From assembly GCA_947377625.1 (NCBI GenBank), contig CANCGR010000161.1, positions 1-6,354 of the forward strand: DNA of 6,354 bases. The letters run 5' to 3'. The notes beneath the pieces were generated by a model. The model was not told the origin of the DNA. It ran no database searches and worked only from the letters and a program-made list of their open reading frames with translations. Position numbers and translations under genes: made by a program. Source of the stretch: Gammaproteobacteria bacterium. GTDB taxonomy: Bacteria > Pseudomonadota > Gammaproteobacteria > Pseudomonadales > Pseudohongiellaceae. The first letter of the stretch is position 1; each line of letters opens with the position of its first letter. Positions 1-5,254 of the stretch are shown in pieces.

Positions 1-180
1 CCATCCACCTGCGCCTACCGCTTGCTGCATGAAGGCAAGGGTTTACCAATCTGGCACCCGCTGATTACCGGCAATCGCAAAGAGATGATCCGCACCGGCC
101 ATACGGTGACCGGCAAAGTGATCTCCGAGGACTTCGTGCATGAAGAAGATTGGCAAGACCATATTGTGCCGTGGTCTTGA
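1..180 (+). CDS. ycgN: YcgN/UPF0260 family cysteine-cluster protein, 3' end
   Basis: This is the last 59 codons of a gene that begins outside the window; frame 1 is open from base 1 to a TGA at 178-180. The visible part reads PSTCAYRLLHEGKGLPIWHP near its start and then has ISEDFVHEEDWQDHI close to the C-terminus. This matches my memory of the C-terminal half of the YcgN (UPF0260) family, which has a cysteine cluster and a conserved L-P-x-x-C-x-Y-R-x-x-x-E-G-K-x-L-x-x-W-H-P-L segment. The cysteine in TCAY would be one of the conserved cluster cysteines. The family is thought to bind a metal or Fe-S centre, but its role is not established. The downstream membrane protein gene starts 33 bases later on the same strand and may be cotranscribed. 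The family call is fairly sure; the function is unknown. Confidence 0.8.
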   Translation, partial: PSTCAYRLLHEGKGLPIWHPLITGNRKEMIRTGHTVTGKVISEDFVHEEDWQDHIVPWS

Positions 181-213
181 CGCCTCAGCCTTGGTCAACA
201 ACAGGAGTACCTG

Positions 214-576
214 ATGGATTCGTCTGATTATCTGGTTGCCTGGGGCGTTTATGTTGCAGCTGGCATTGTGTTTGGTTTTCTCGCATGGCGTGTGCTGCGC
301 AAGTATCTGCCGCGCGAAGTGGCCTATTTGCTGGAATGCATTTTGTTGGCGTTGATGTTCACGCCTGCCAAAGTCCTGTCTGATCAAACCATCATGGCGC
401 CGGCTTTGATGGTGACAATGCTGGACGGACTCACCATCGGCCCGAAAGCGGCCATCAGAGCGCTGATTAATCTGGTGCTGACTTTACTGGTGGCGTTGGT
501 AACAGCAGCAGTGCTAAGTGTTATTCATCGTGTGCGGCTGCGCCGCACAGCAGGTGCAAATTTGCGGTCAGAGTAA
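214..576 (+). CDS. Small conserved inner-membrane protein of unknown function
   Basis: This 120-residue protein has about three hydrophobic segments, near residues 7-27, 38-56 and 80-105. Short basic stretches (WRVLRKYLPRE and the tail HRVRLRR) should lie on the cytoplasmic side. Between segments two and three is a conserved-looking FTPAKV...MAPALMVTMLDG stretch. I do not recognise a named domain; it resembles short uncharacterised membrane proteins of gammaproteobacteria. The ATG at 214 is chosen because AGGAGT lies just upstream (201-206). The gene follows the ycgN-like gene by 33 bases and may share its transcript. Its last three residues, R-S-E, and its TAA stop come from the left arm of the inverted repeat at 566-633, so the original C-terminus may have been replaced. 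That it is a real gene is likely; the function is unknown. Confidence 0.75.
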   Translation: MDSSDYLVAWGVYVAAGIVFGFLAWRVLRKYLPREVAYLLECILLALMFTPAKVLSDQTIMAPALMVTMLDGLTIGPKAAIRALINLVLTLLVALVTAAVLSVIHRVRLRRTAGANLRSE

Positions 577-633
577 AAACCCTGCGATACAACTGAAATG
601 CAGAACATTACATCAAGGGTTTTTACTCTGACC
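566..633. repeat. Perfect 18-bp inverted repeat (REP-like or bidirectional terminator) between convergent genes
   Basis: The left arm GGTCAGAGTAAAAACCCT (566-583) is the exact reverse complement of 616-633, with a 32-base spacer. Each arm contains TCA-GAG-TAA read into the element. The left arm ends the membrane protein gene (stop 574-576) and the right arm ends pspF (stop 623-625), so both proteins finish in Ser-Glu-stop. In RNA from either strand the arms can pair, and the inner ACCCT/AGGGT step is followed by a T run, which suits a bidirectional terminator. The GGTCAGAGTAAAA-type motif, as I recall it, is frequent around REP/RAYT-type elements of proteobacteria; that link is from memory and not proven here. 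Confidence 0.8.
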
Positions 634-1714
634 CCGAATTTTCATCACCAGAGCCATCACTGTTCTTGCCAAGCAAATCATATTTGCGCAGGTAGCCGCG
701 CAATTGATCGTAGGTAAGATCCAGCAGTTTGGCCGCCTTGCGTTGATTGAACATGCATTGGCGCAGCGCATCATTGAGGATGCGAATTTCATAATCCTTG
801 ATCTGCTGCTTGAAGCCCAATGAACTTATCTGCACGTCATCGTCGCTGGCATCCGCTGAAGAGGAAGACGGCACGTACGAGTCTTCCATCATGGCTTTCA
901 CGGTGGCAGGTTTGATTCTGCTGGTGGGGCGATAGGGCGAATTGAACGGGTCAAACACGATGTCATTCACTGCCTGATCCACATCGTCGCACTGGTAGAC
1001 CGAGCGTTCTACTACGTTCTTGAGTTCGCGGATGTTGCCGGGCCAATCATATTCACGCAGCGCAGCGGCAGCACTTTTGCTGAAGCCTGGAAAATATTCG
1101 CGGCCCAATTCCTTGATCATGTTGATGGCGAAATGGCGTGCCAGAATCGGAATGTCTTCAACACGTTCGCGCAGCGGTGGCAGTGTGATCACATCGAAGG
1201 CCAAGCGGTCGAGCAAGTCTTCACGGAATTTGCCGGCAGCGGCCAGCTCGGGCAAGTCCACGTTGGTGGCGGCCACAATGCGCACATTGATTTCCACGGC
1301 CTTGTTGCCACCGAGCCGTTCGAATTCGCCGTATTCCACTACCCTCAGAATTTTTTCCTGCACGGTCATCGTGGTGGTTGCCAGTTCATCGAGAAACAAA
1401 GTGCCATGATCGGCGCGTTCGAAATAGCCTTTTTGTTGTTTGGTGGCGCCGGTGAAAGAGCCTGCTTCATGGCCAAACAATTGGGATTCCAGCAGACTTT
1501 CGTTGAAGGCCGCGCAATTGATCTTGAGGAATTCCTGCTGCCACCGCTTGGAAAGATAATGCAGGCGTGCCGCGACCAGTTCCTTGCCGGTGCCGCGTTC
1601 GCCTATGATCAGCACAGGTTTGTTGAGCGGCGCCACTTTGGAGACGTGCTCCTGCATCAGCAGAAAGTTCGCAGATTCGCCAAGCATGCGGTCGACAGGT
1701 TGTTCGTTGCTCAT
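623..1714 (-). CDS. pspF: PspF, sigma-54-dependent activator of the phage shock operon
   Basis: This bacterial enhancer-binding AAA+ ATPase remodels sigma-54 RNA polymerase at psp promoters and is held inactive by PspA. Numbered from the ATG at 1714 (363 aa), Walker A is GERGTGKE (38-45), the sigma-54-contacting loop is GSFTGA (85-90), Walker B is GTLFLDE (104-110), sensor I is ATN (149-151), the arginine-finger region is REDLLDR (164-170) and sensor II is WPGNIREL (224-231). A Fis-type helix-turn-helix lies near 323-344. There is no N-terminal receiver domain, as in PspF. The YLSKRWQ loop keeps the tryptophan that contacts PspA in E. coli (W58 here). Differences from E. coli PspF (about 325 aa) are Ser for Ala in GAFTGA, a Ser/Asp-rich linker (about 258-297) and an acidic tail. 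A GTG at 1717 is an alternative start; the ribosome site is weak. Its position divergent from pspA supports the call. Confidence 0.95.
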   Translation of the reverse strand: MSNEQPVDRMLGESANFLLMQEHVSKVAPLNKPVLIIGERGTGKELVAARLHYLSKRWQQEFLKINCAAFNESLLESQLFGHEAGSFTGATKQQKGYFERADHGTLFLDELATTTMTVQEKILRVVEYGEFERLGGNKAVEINVRIVAATNVDLPELAAAGKFREDLLDRLAFDVITLPPLRERVEDIPILARHFAINMIKELGREYFPGFSKSAAAALREYDWPGNIRELKNVVERSVYQCDDVDQAVNDIVFDPFNSPYRPTSRIKPATVKAMMEDSYVPSSSSADASDDDVQISSLGFKQQIKDYEIRILNDALRQCMFNQRKAAKLLDLTYDQLRGYLRKYDLLGKNSDGSGDENSGSE

Positions 1715-1726
1715 CACGGGTTCCAG

Positions 1727-1748
1727 GTAGCCCGGCCAGACCGGCTAC
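1727..1748. promoter_or_regulatory. Small inverted repeat in the pspF leader
   Basis: GTAGCC (1727-1732) and GGCTAC (1743-1748) form 6-bp arms around a 10-base GC-rich spacer, ten bases upstream of the possible GTG start of pspF. It could form a small hairpin in the pspF leader near the ribosome-binding region, or be a protein site. The arms are short, so chance is possible. Confidence 0.25.
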
Positions 1749-1778
1749 AAGTGGGGTGGCGGGAAATGCGGTGAAAAC

Positions 1779-1793
1779 TACCACAAGTTGGTA
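1779..1793. promoter_or_regulatory. Candidate PspF enhancer (UAS) dyad
   Basis: TACCACAAGTTGGTA is a 5-bp-arm dyad (TACCA/TGGTA) in the pspF-psp divergent region. Its centre lies about 119 bases upstream of the start site predicted from the -24/-12 promoter. In E. coli PspF binds upstream activating sequences roughly 80-125 bases upstream of pspA, so the position is right, and a site here could also let PspF repress its own gene. The match is positional only. A weak direct repeat TGAGAAG (1808-1814 and 1824-1830) lies between this dyad and the promoter and might be part of a second site. Confidence 0.35.
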
Positions 1794-1878
1794 AATTCCC
1801 GAACCCTTGAGAAGCGTCTGATCTGAGAAGGTTTACAAAAAGTCAATGAAATCAGCCAAGTGGGGTCATTTAAAAACT

Positions 1879-1894
1879 TGGCACAAGTGCTGCT
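1879..1894 (+). promoter_or_regulatory. Sigma-54 (-24/-12) promoter of the psp operon
   Basis: TGGCACAAGTGCTGCT matches the consensus TGGCAC-N5-TTGCW at all but one of the defined positions (C for the first T of TTGC). The -24 GG (1880-1881) and -12 GC (1892-1893) have the required spacing. Transcription should start near 1905, about 58 bases ahead of the lipoprotein start codon at 1963. Its location between divergent pspF and the psp genes makes it the PspF-dependent promoter. It also rules out the upstream ATG at 1846 as a start on this transcript. Confidence 0.9.
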
Positions 1895-1962
1895 ACCCCT
1901 TGGTTGTGGATAGTGAAGATCGCTATTCAAGGGAATTAAACCAGGTCATTACAGAGGTCACT

Positions 1963-2184
1963 ATGCAACGTAAGGCTCTTATAAGTTTGTTAGCTCTTAG
2001 TCTGGCCTTGGGCGGCTGTGTGTTCGCCCCAGGGGATAACCATAACGGCAGATACGACCACGACAAGGTCGTTCCTACCGTCGGCCAGCAATTGATCGAT
2101 CTTAACCGTGCGCGTGACAGCGGCGTGATCAGCGAAGGCGAATTCGAACGTGCCAAGCGCGACATTCTCGACTCCGTGAAATAA
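1963..2184 (+). CDS. Small SHOCT-type lipoprotein, first gene of the psp operon
   Basis: The product is a 73-residue predicted lipoprotein. It has a basic start (MQRK), a hydrophobic stretch and a lipobox ending LGGC with the acylated cysteine at 19; the next residue is Val, not Asp, which favours outer-membrane sorting. The C-terminal half, about 38-70 (PTVGQQLIDLNRARDSGVIS then EGEFERAKRDIL), fits the SHOCT short C-terminal domain pattern of Leu-rich helix, G-x-I-[ST]-x-x-E-[FY] and A-K-x-x-[IL]-L. The ATG at 1963 is preferred because AGAGG lies at 1953-1957 and a signal peptide follows directly; the longer frame from 1846 begins upstream of the predicted transcription start. It lies 46 bases before pspA and downstream of the sigma-54 promoter, so it should be PspF-induced. 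Its role is unknown; reporting from the outer membrane or periplasm to PspB/PspC is conceivable but is inference. Confidence 0.8.
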   Translation: MQRKALISLLALSLALGGCVFAPGDNHNGRYDHDKVVPTVGQQLIDLNRARDSGVISEGEFERAKRDILDSVK

Positions 2185-2230
2185 CAGACGTGATGACATC
2201 TTTCTAACCAATACTGTATCCGGAGGCCTT

Positions 2231-2890
2231 ATGGGCATCTTTTCCAGACTTTCAGACATCATCAATTCCAACATCAATTCACTGCTCGACAAGGCCGAGG
2301 ATCCCGAAAAACTGATCCGCATGGTCATCCAGGAAATGGAAGAGACCCTGGTCGAAGTACGCAGCACTACTGCCAAGATCATCGCCGACAAAAAGGAACT
2401 GATTCGTCGCAATGACAAACTGGCCAAACAAGCCGAAGACTGGCAATCAAAAGCCGAACTGGCGTTGAGCAAGGGCAGGGAAGACCTGGCCAAGGCAGCA
2501 CTGCTGGAAAAATCTTCCATCAATGAAGTGATTCTTGTGGTCAAGGATGACCTGATCAAACTCGATGAGTCGCTGGCCAAACTCACCAATGAGATCGAAC
2601 TGCTGCAAGCCAAGCTCAACGATGCACGTGTGCGCCAGAAAGCCATCATGATGCGCGTGTCGGCTACCCAGTCACGTCGCCAGATCAACCAGACGCTGTA
2701 CAACAATACCTTTGACAATGCGCTCAACCGTTTCGAACATTTCGAGCGCAAGATTGACAACATGGAAAGTGAAATCGAAGTTGGTACCTTGGCCAGGAAA
2801 GGCATTGCTGCCGAATTTGAAGCGCTGGAAAAAGAAGGCAAGATCGATCAGGAGCTTGCTGCCCTCAAAACCAAAATGGAAAAGAAATAA
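2231..2890 (+). CDS. pspA: Phage shock protein A
   Basis: PspA belongs to the PspA/IM30 (ESCRT-III-like) family. It is a peripheral inner-membrane protein that oligomerises on stressed membranes to preserve the proton-motive force, and when unstressed it binds and inhibits PspF. At 219 residues it has about the E. coli length (222). It opens with the amphipathic helix MGIFSRLSDIINSNINSLLD, followed by the conserved KAEDPEKLIRMVIQEMEETL and VEVRS (to residue 45). Long charged coiled-coil helices cover most of the remainder, including KAELALSKGREDLAKAALLE (about 74-93) and FEHFERKIDNMESEIE. GGAGG at 2222-2226 sits 4 bases before the ATG. pspB starts 3 bases after the stop, so the two are translationally close. 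Confident. Confidence 0.97.
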   Translation: MGIFSRLSDIINSNINSLLDKAEDPEKLIRMVIQEMEETLVEVRSTTAKIIADKKELIRRNDKLAKQAEDWQSKAELALSKGREDLAKAALLEKSSINEVILVVKDDLIKLDESLAKLTNEIELLQAKLNDARVRQKAIMMRVSATQSRRQINQTLYNNTFDNALNRFEHFERKIDNMESEIEVGTLARKGIAAEFEALEKEGKIDQELAALKTKMEKK

Positions 2891-2893
2891 GCC

Positions 2894-3130
2894 ATGCACG
2901 CCTTCTTCGGTGGGTTGACGGGATTGCTGGTATGCAGCATCCCGTTGTTCTGGATCTTCATGCACTACAAATACCGCAATCGCAAGCCGACCGGTTTTAC
3001 CGAGGATGAGTCGCGCCAGTTGCAGGAGTTGCTGGATATTGCCGACAGCATGGCCGACCGTATCAAGACGTTGGAATCCATTCTTGATGCGGAGTCACCG
3101 GACTGGAGAGATCAGCATGGGAAGGAGTAG
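2894..3130 (+). CDS. pspB: Phage shock protein B
   Basis: This 78-residue inner-membrane protein works with PspC to sense membrane stress and draw PspA away from PspF. A single transmembrane helix covers about residues 4-24, followed by a basic KYRNRK stretch and a cytoplasmic helical region (about 38-66). The diagnostic ending RIKTLESILDAESPDWRDQ closely matches the E. coli PspB C-terminus (RIQALESILDAEHPNWRD). E. coli PspB is 74 residues. No strong ribosome site precedes the ATG at 2894; with only 3 bases after the pspA stop, translational coupling is likely. The end of pspB contains the ribosome site for pspC. Confident. Confidence 0.95.
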   Translation: MHAFFGGLTGLLVCSIPLFWIFMHYKYRNRKPTGFTEDESRQLQELLDIADSMADRIKTLESILDAESPDWRDQHGKE

Positions 3131-3132
3131 TT

Positions 3133-3888
3133 ATGGTCGGGGGGTTTATGGGAAGAAATAATCGCCCACTGCAACTCGACAAGGAAAACGCCAAGTGGTT
3201 GGGTGTGTGTGCGGGGCTCGCCAATTTTCTGGAAGTGAAAGCCTGGTCAGTGCGGATGGTCTTTCTCGGCTGCCTGGTGTTTGGCGGCTGGTTTCTGTTC
3301 CCGCTGTATTTCATTCTCTGGTATCTGATGAATGATGAGCTGGGCGAGTTCAAAGCCAGCGTCATGAACAACCAGATGGTGAAACATTTCCGCAATGTCG
3401 ATTACCGCAAGAAGATTTACCGCAATACCCGTGACGGCAAGATCTGGGGCGTATGTGCAGGCATTGCCGACTATCTGGAAATAAGCGTTTTTCCGGTGAG
3501 GCTGGTGTTTCTGCTGGTGGCGTTTCTGGCGGGTTTTCCAACGCTGCTTTATTTCGGCGCCATGCTGGTGCTGGAGAAAAAACCGGCGGAAGAATACCAA
3601 TACGAAAGCCGCTCGCGAACATGGAAAGCACAATACAGCCGCGTTGACGATGAAGATGAAACCCCGAATGCCGGCTCTGGCGCCAAGGACTCTGCGGCCA
3701 AAGAATCTCCCAAGTCACGTCGTGCTGAACGCGAGCACAATGGCTTTCGCGATCAATATTCGCAGCGTCGCGAGTTCCAGTATTGCGCCCGCAAGTTTGT
3801 CACCTTGAAACAACGACTGGCACGGCTGGAAGCCTATGTGACTTCCAACAAGTTCAAATTGCAGCGCGAATTCAAGAGCATGTCCTGA
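3133..3888 (+). CDS. pspC: Phage shock protein C with two tandem PspC domains
   Basis: This inner-membrane stress sensor and partner of PspB is 251 residues long, about twice E. coli PspC (119). Domain one (about 12-70) has WLGVCAGLANFLEV followed by a hydrophobic pair to LMNDE. Domain two (about 94-150) repeats the pattern with IWGVCAGIADYLEI and a second hydrophobic region. A charged, disordered-looking linker (about 155-210, rich in Asp, Ser, Lys and Arg) precedes a C-terminal helix, LARLEAYVTSNKFKLQREF (229-247). That helix matches the E. coli PspC end (REMERYVTSDTFTLRSRFRQL) and supports a true PspC. AAGGAG at 3122-3127 is 5 bases before the ATG at 3133; an ATG at 3148 is a less good alternative. 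The gene begins 2 bases after the pspB stop. No pspD follows. Confidence 0.93.
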   Translation: MVGGFMGRNNRPLQLDKENAKWLGVCAGLANFLEVKAWSVRMVFLGCLVFGGWFLFPLYFILWYLMNDELGEFKASVMNNQMVKHFRNVDYRKKIYRNTRDGKIWGVCAGIADYLEISVFPVRLVFLLVAFLAGFPTLLYFGAMLVLEKKPAEEYQYESRSRTWKAQYSRVDDEDETPNAGSGAKDSAAKESPKSRRAEREHNGFRDQYSQRREFQYCARKFVTLKQRLARLEAYVTSNKFKLQREFKSMS

Positions 3889-3917
3889 GCACTCTTGCTA
3901 TGAAGTCATGACAAGGA

Positions 3918-3941
3918 GGTAGTAATGAAGGTAGTAATGAA
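3918..3941 (+). repeat. 12-bp tandem duplication covering a start codon
   Basis: GGTAGTAATGAA occurs twice in direct succession (3918-3929 and 3930-3941), with a partial third GGTAGTAA at 3945-3952. Each full copy carries an ATG (3925 and 3937) in the same frame, so the hydrolase has two possible starts four codons apart. The full AAGGAGGT ribosome site (3913-3920) serves the first ATG; only its GGT part is duplicated before the second. Confidence 0.9.
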
Positions 3942-4947
3942 GTTGGTAGTAACCGCTCGAATAATTTTTGCTTGCGCAGCGCTCGTGGGCTTGTCCGGCT
4001 GCGAAACATTCCAGGGAGCACACACAGCCCAACGATTTCCGCCGCCGGGAAAACTGGTTGAAATCGACGGACGCAAACTGCAGATCGACTGCCGTGGCAA
4101 TGGCTCGCCCACGGTCGTGCTGGAATCAGGCGGCATGGACATTTTTGGCGGGCAGTCGTGGGCACCAATACAGGACAGCATCGCGGTAACGACGCGCGTT
4201 TGCTCCTACAGTCGGCCTGGCTTTATGTGGAGCGATAGTCTTGCCACCGCGTTGGATGATGAAGGCTATGCGCGCGATCTTCGCGCTGCGCTGCGTACTG
4301 CCAATGAGGCCCCGCCCTTCGTGTTGGTCAGTCATTCACGTGGTGCACTCTACAGTTTGATTTTTGCCGATATGTTCCGTGCTGAAGTAGCCGGTCTTGT
4401 GTTTGCAGAGCCCCGGCCACCTGCACTGGAAGCACGCAGGGCGCTGGCAGGAATAAAGCAAACCGAGTCGCAACCGCTCGGCAGTGTGAAAATATTGCGT
4501 GCACTGCGCTGGACGGGGTTGCCTCACACTTTTGCCGGGGGCTATTGTTCAGCGGCAGCTTTACCAGCGCCAACCATTGAGGCCTGCAAAGCATATTTTC
4601 CGCATTCGCTGGACGGCATCATCAGCGAGAACACAGCGCTTGCTGCGGTGACAACACGAGCTGCCAAGGTTCACGATCTGGGCAGTCGCCCGGTGCTGGT
4701 GCTGACCCGGCAAGCGACGGATGAGTGGTACAGCAGCCTGAACGCAGCCGCGCGCGTGGAGCAACAAAAGTCGGACAAACTCTGGAGTGAGCTGCACGCC
4801 GAAATGGCCACACTCTCAAGCCGCGGCGAACGGCGCTTTGTGCTCCATGCCAGCCATGACATTTTGTCCACACATCCGCAGGTAGTGGTGGACGCGGTGA
4901 AGGAAGTGGTGGAGCTTGTTCGTCGGTCAGGCGCGGGGACACGATAG
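3925..4947 (+). CDS. Alpha/beta hydrolase-fold lipoprotein
   Basis: This 340-residue predicted envelope hydrolase has a hydrophobic signal segment and a lipobox, LSGC, with the acylated cysteine at 26. The fold is indicated by PTVVLESGG (62-70, the first core strand and oxyanion region), RVCSYSRPGFMWSD (91-104, like the usual Y-D-R-x-G-x-G-x-S-D motif) and the nucleophile elbow VLVSHSRGAL with Ser138. The elbow is S-H-S-R-G, so the first glycine of G-x-S-x-G is Ser. The likely acid is Asp266 or Glu267 after strand PVLVLT, and the likely base is His311 in HASHD. The substrate is not predictable. A perfect AAGGAGGT supports the ATG at 3925 (see the 12-bp duplication). It begins 36 bases after pspC with no clear terminator between, so it may be read through from the psp promoter. 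The family is confident; Psp membership is inference. Confidence 0.85.
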   Translation: MKVVMKLVVTARIIFACAALVGLSGCETFQGAHTAQRFPPPGKLVEIDGRKLQIDCRGNGSPTVVLESGGMDIFGGQSWAPIQDSIAVTTRVCSYSRPGFMWSDSLATALDDEGYARDLRAALRTANEAPPFVLVSHSRGALYSLIFADMFRAEVAGLVFAEPRPPALEARRALAGIKQTESQPLGSVKILRALRWTGLPHTFAGGYCSAAALPAPTIEACKAYFPHSLDGIISENTALAAVTTRAAKVHDLGSRPVLVLTRQATDEWYSSLNAAARVEQQKSDKLWSELHAEMATLSSRGERRFVLHASHDILSTHPQVVVDAVKEVVELVRRSGAGTR

Positions 4948-5149
4948 ACCTGATTGCTTCAAAAACCACTTTGCATTGTGAATCGTATTTCTGTTCCAGC
5001 GCAGAACGCTGCAGCAACACGCCTGCGCTCACCACTACGTGCTGCTCTTCGTCGACCACGAAGAAGCGACGATCAGACACCAGCGCCATGTTCAAAGTAG
5101 TCAAACCCGACTGGCAATAGTCTTGCCTTAATCGGCAACGCCAAACCAT
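4948..5149 (-). pseudogene. Possible remnant of an NTF2/SnoaL-like gene
   Basis: The roughly 300-base gap between the hydrolase and the next gene has no intact plus-strand gene. On the minus strand it encodes a segment reading WRCRLRQDYCQSG, then SDRRFFVVDEEQHVVVSAGV (about 5014-5140). This resembles, from memory, the DRRFPVVDEERGLVFAFGFF segment and the preceding W-x-C-x-x-Q motif of a family of secreted NTF2-like proteins often seen near carboxylesterases. The frame runs on without a stop into the hydrolase gene, but the family pattern fades after about 5000 and no N-terminal half is present. No good ribosome site precedes the ATG at 5149. A gene fragment is the simplest reading; a chance resemblance is possible. 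Confidence 0.4.
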
Positions 5150-5158
5150 ACACTTCAC

Positions 5159-5183
5159 CACGTGATCACACGCAATCTGCGTG
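5159..5183. promoter_or_regulatory. Overlapping palindromes upstream of the SnoaL-like gene, possible operator
   Basis: Three small dyads are packed here: CACGTG (5159-5164), GTGATCAC (5162-5169) and CACGCA-ATC-TGCGTG (5169-5183). They end about 30 bases before a -10-like TATACT (5213-5218), where an activator or repressor could act. No known regulator site is recognised. Confidence 0.3.
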
Positions 5184-5212
5184 GCCGCTGGTATTGCTGA
5201 TTGGGGCTGGCC

Positions 5213-5218
5213 TATACT
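5213..5218 (+). promoter_or_regulatory. Possible -10 element for the SnoaL-like/esterase pair
   Basis: TATACT matches the sigma-70 -10 consensus at five of six positions and lies 37 bases before the start codon at 5255. The -35 is poor: at 17-bp spacing the sequence is GGTATT, and a better TTGCTG (5194-5199) is only 13 bp away. Weak or activator-dependent transcription would fit the palindromes just upstream. Confidence 0.35.
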
Positions 5219-5254
5219 CGGGCGGCTTTCCACCACCAACCCAGGGATAACACC

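Noticed and set aside
1133..1774. Plus-strand open frame of 213 codons over pspF
   Set aside because: It is antisense to conserved pspF motifs, with no ribosome site and no recognisable domain.
1838..1860. Possible IHF site between the enhancer candidate and the sigma-54 promoter
   Set aside because: IHF would be expected here by analogy with E. coli, but no sequence matches the WATCAANNNNTTR pattern well on either strand.
1846..1962. N-terminal extension of the SHOCT lipoprotein from an ATG at 1846
   Set aside because: It would span the sigma-54 promoter and begin upstream of its transcription start, and it would bury the lipoprotein signal sequence 39 residues inside the protein.
1990..2841. 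Minus-strand open frame of 283 codons across the lipoprotein gene and pspA
   Set aside because: It is antisense to the strongly recognised pspA gene, and its Ser/Leu-rich translation is typical of a shadow frame.
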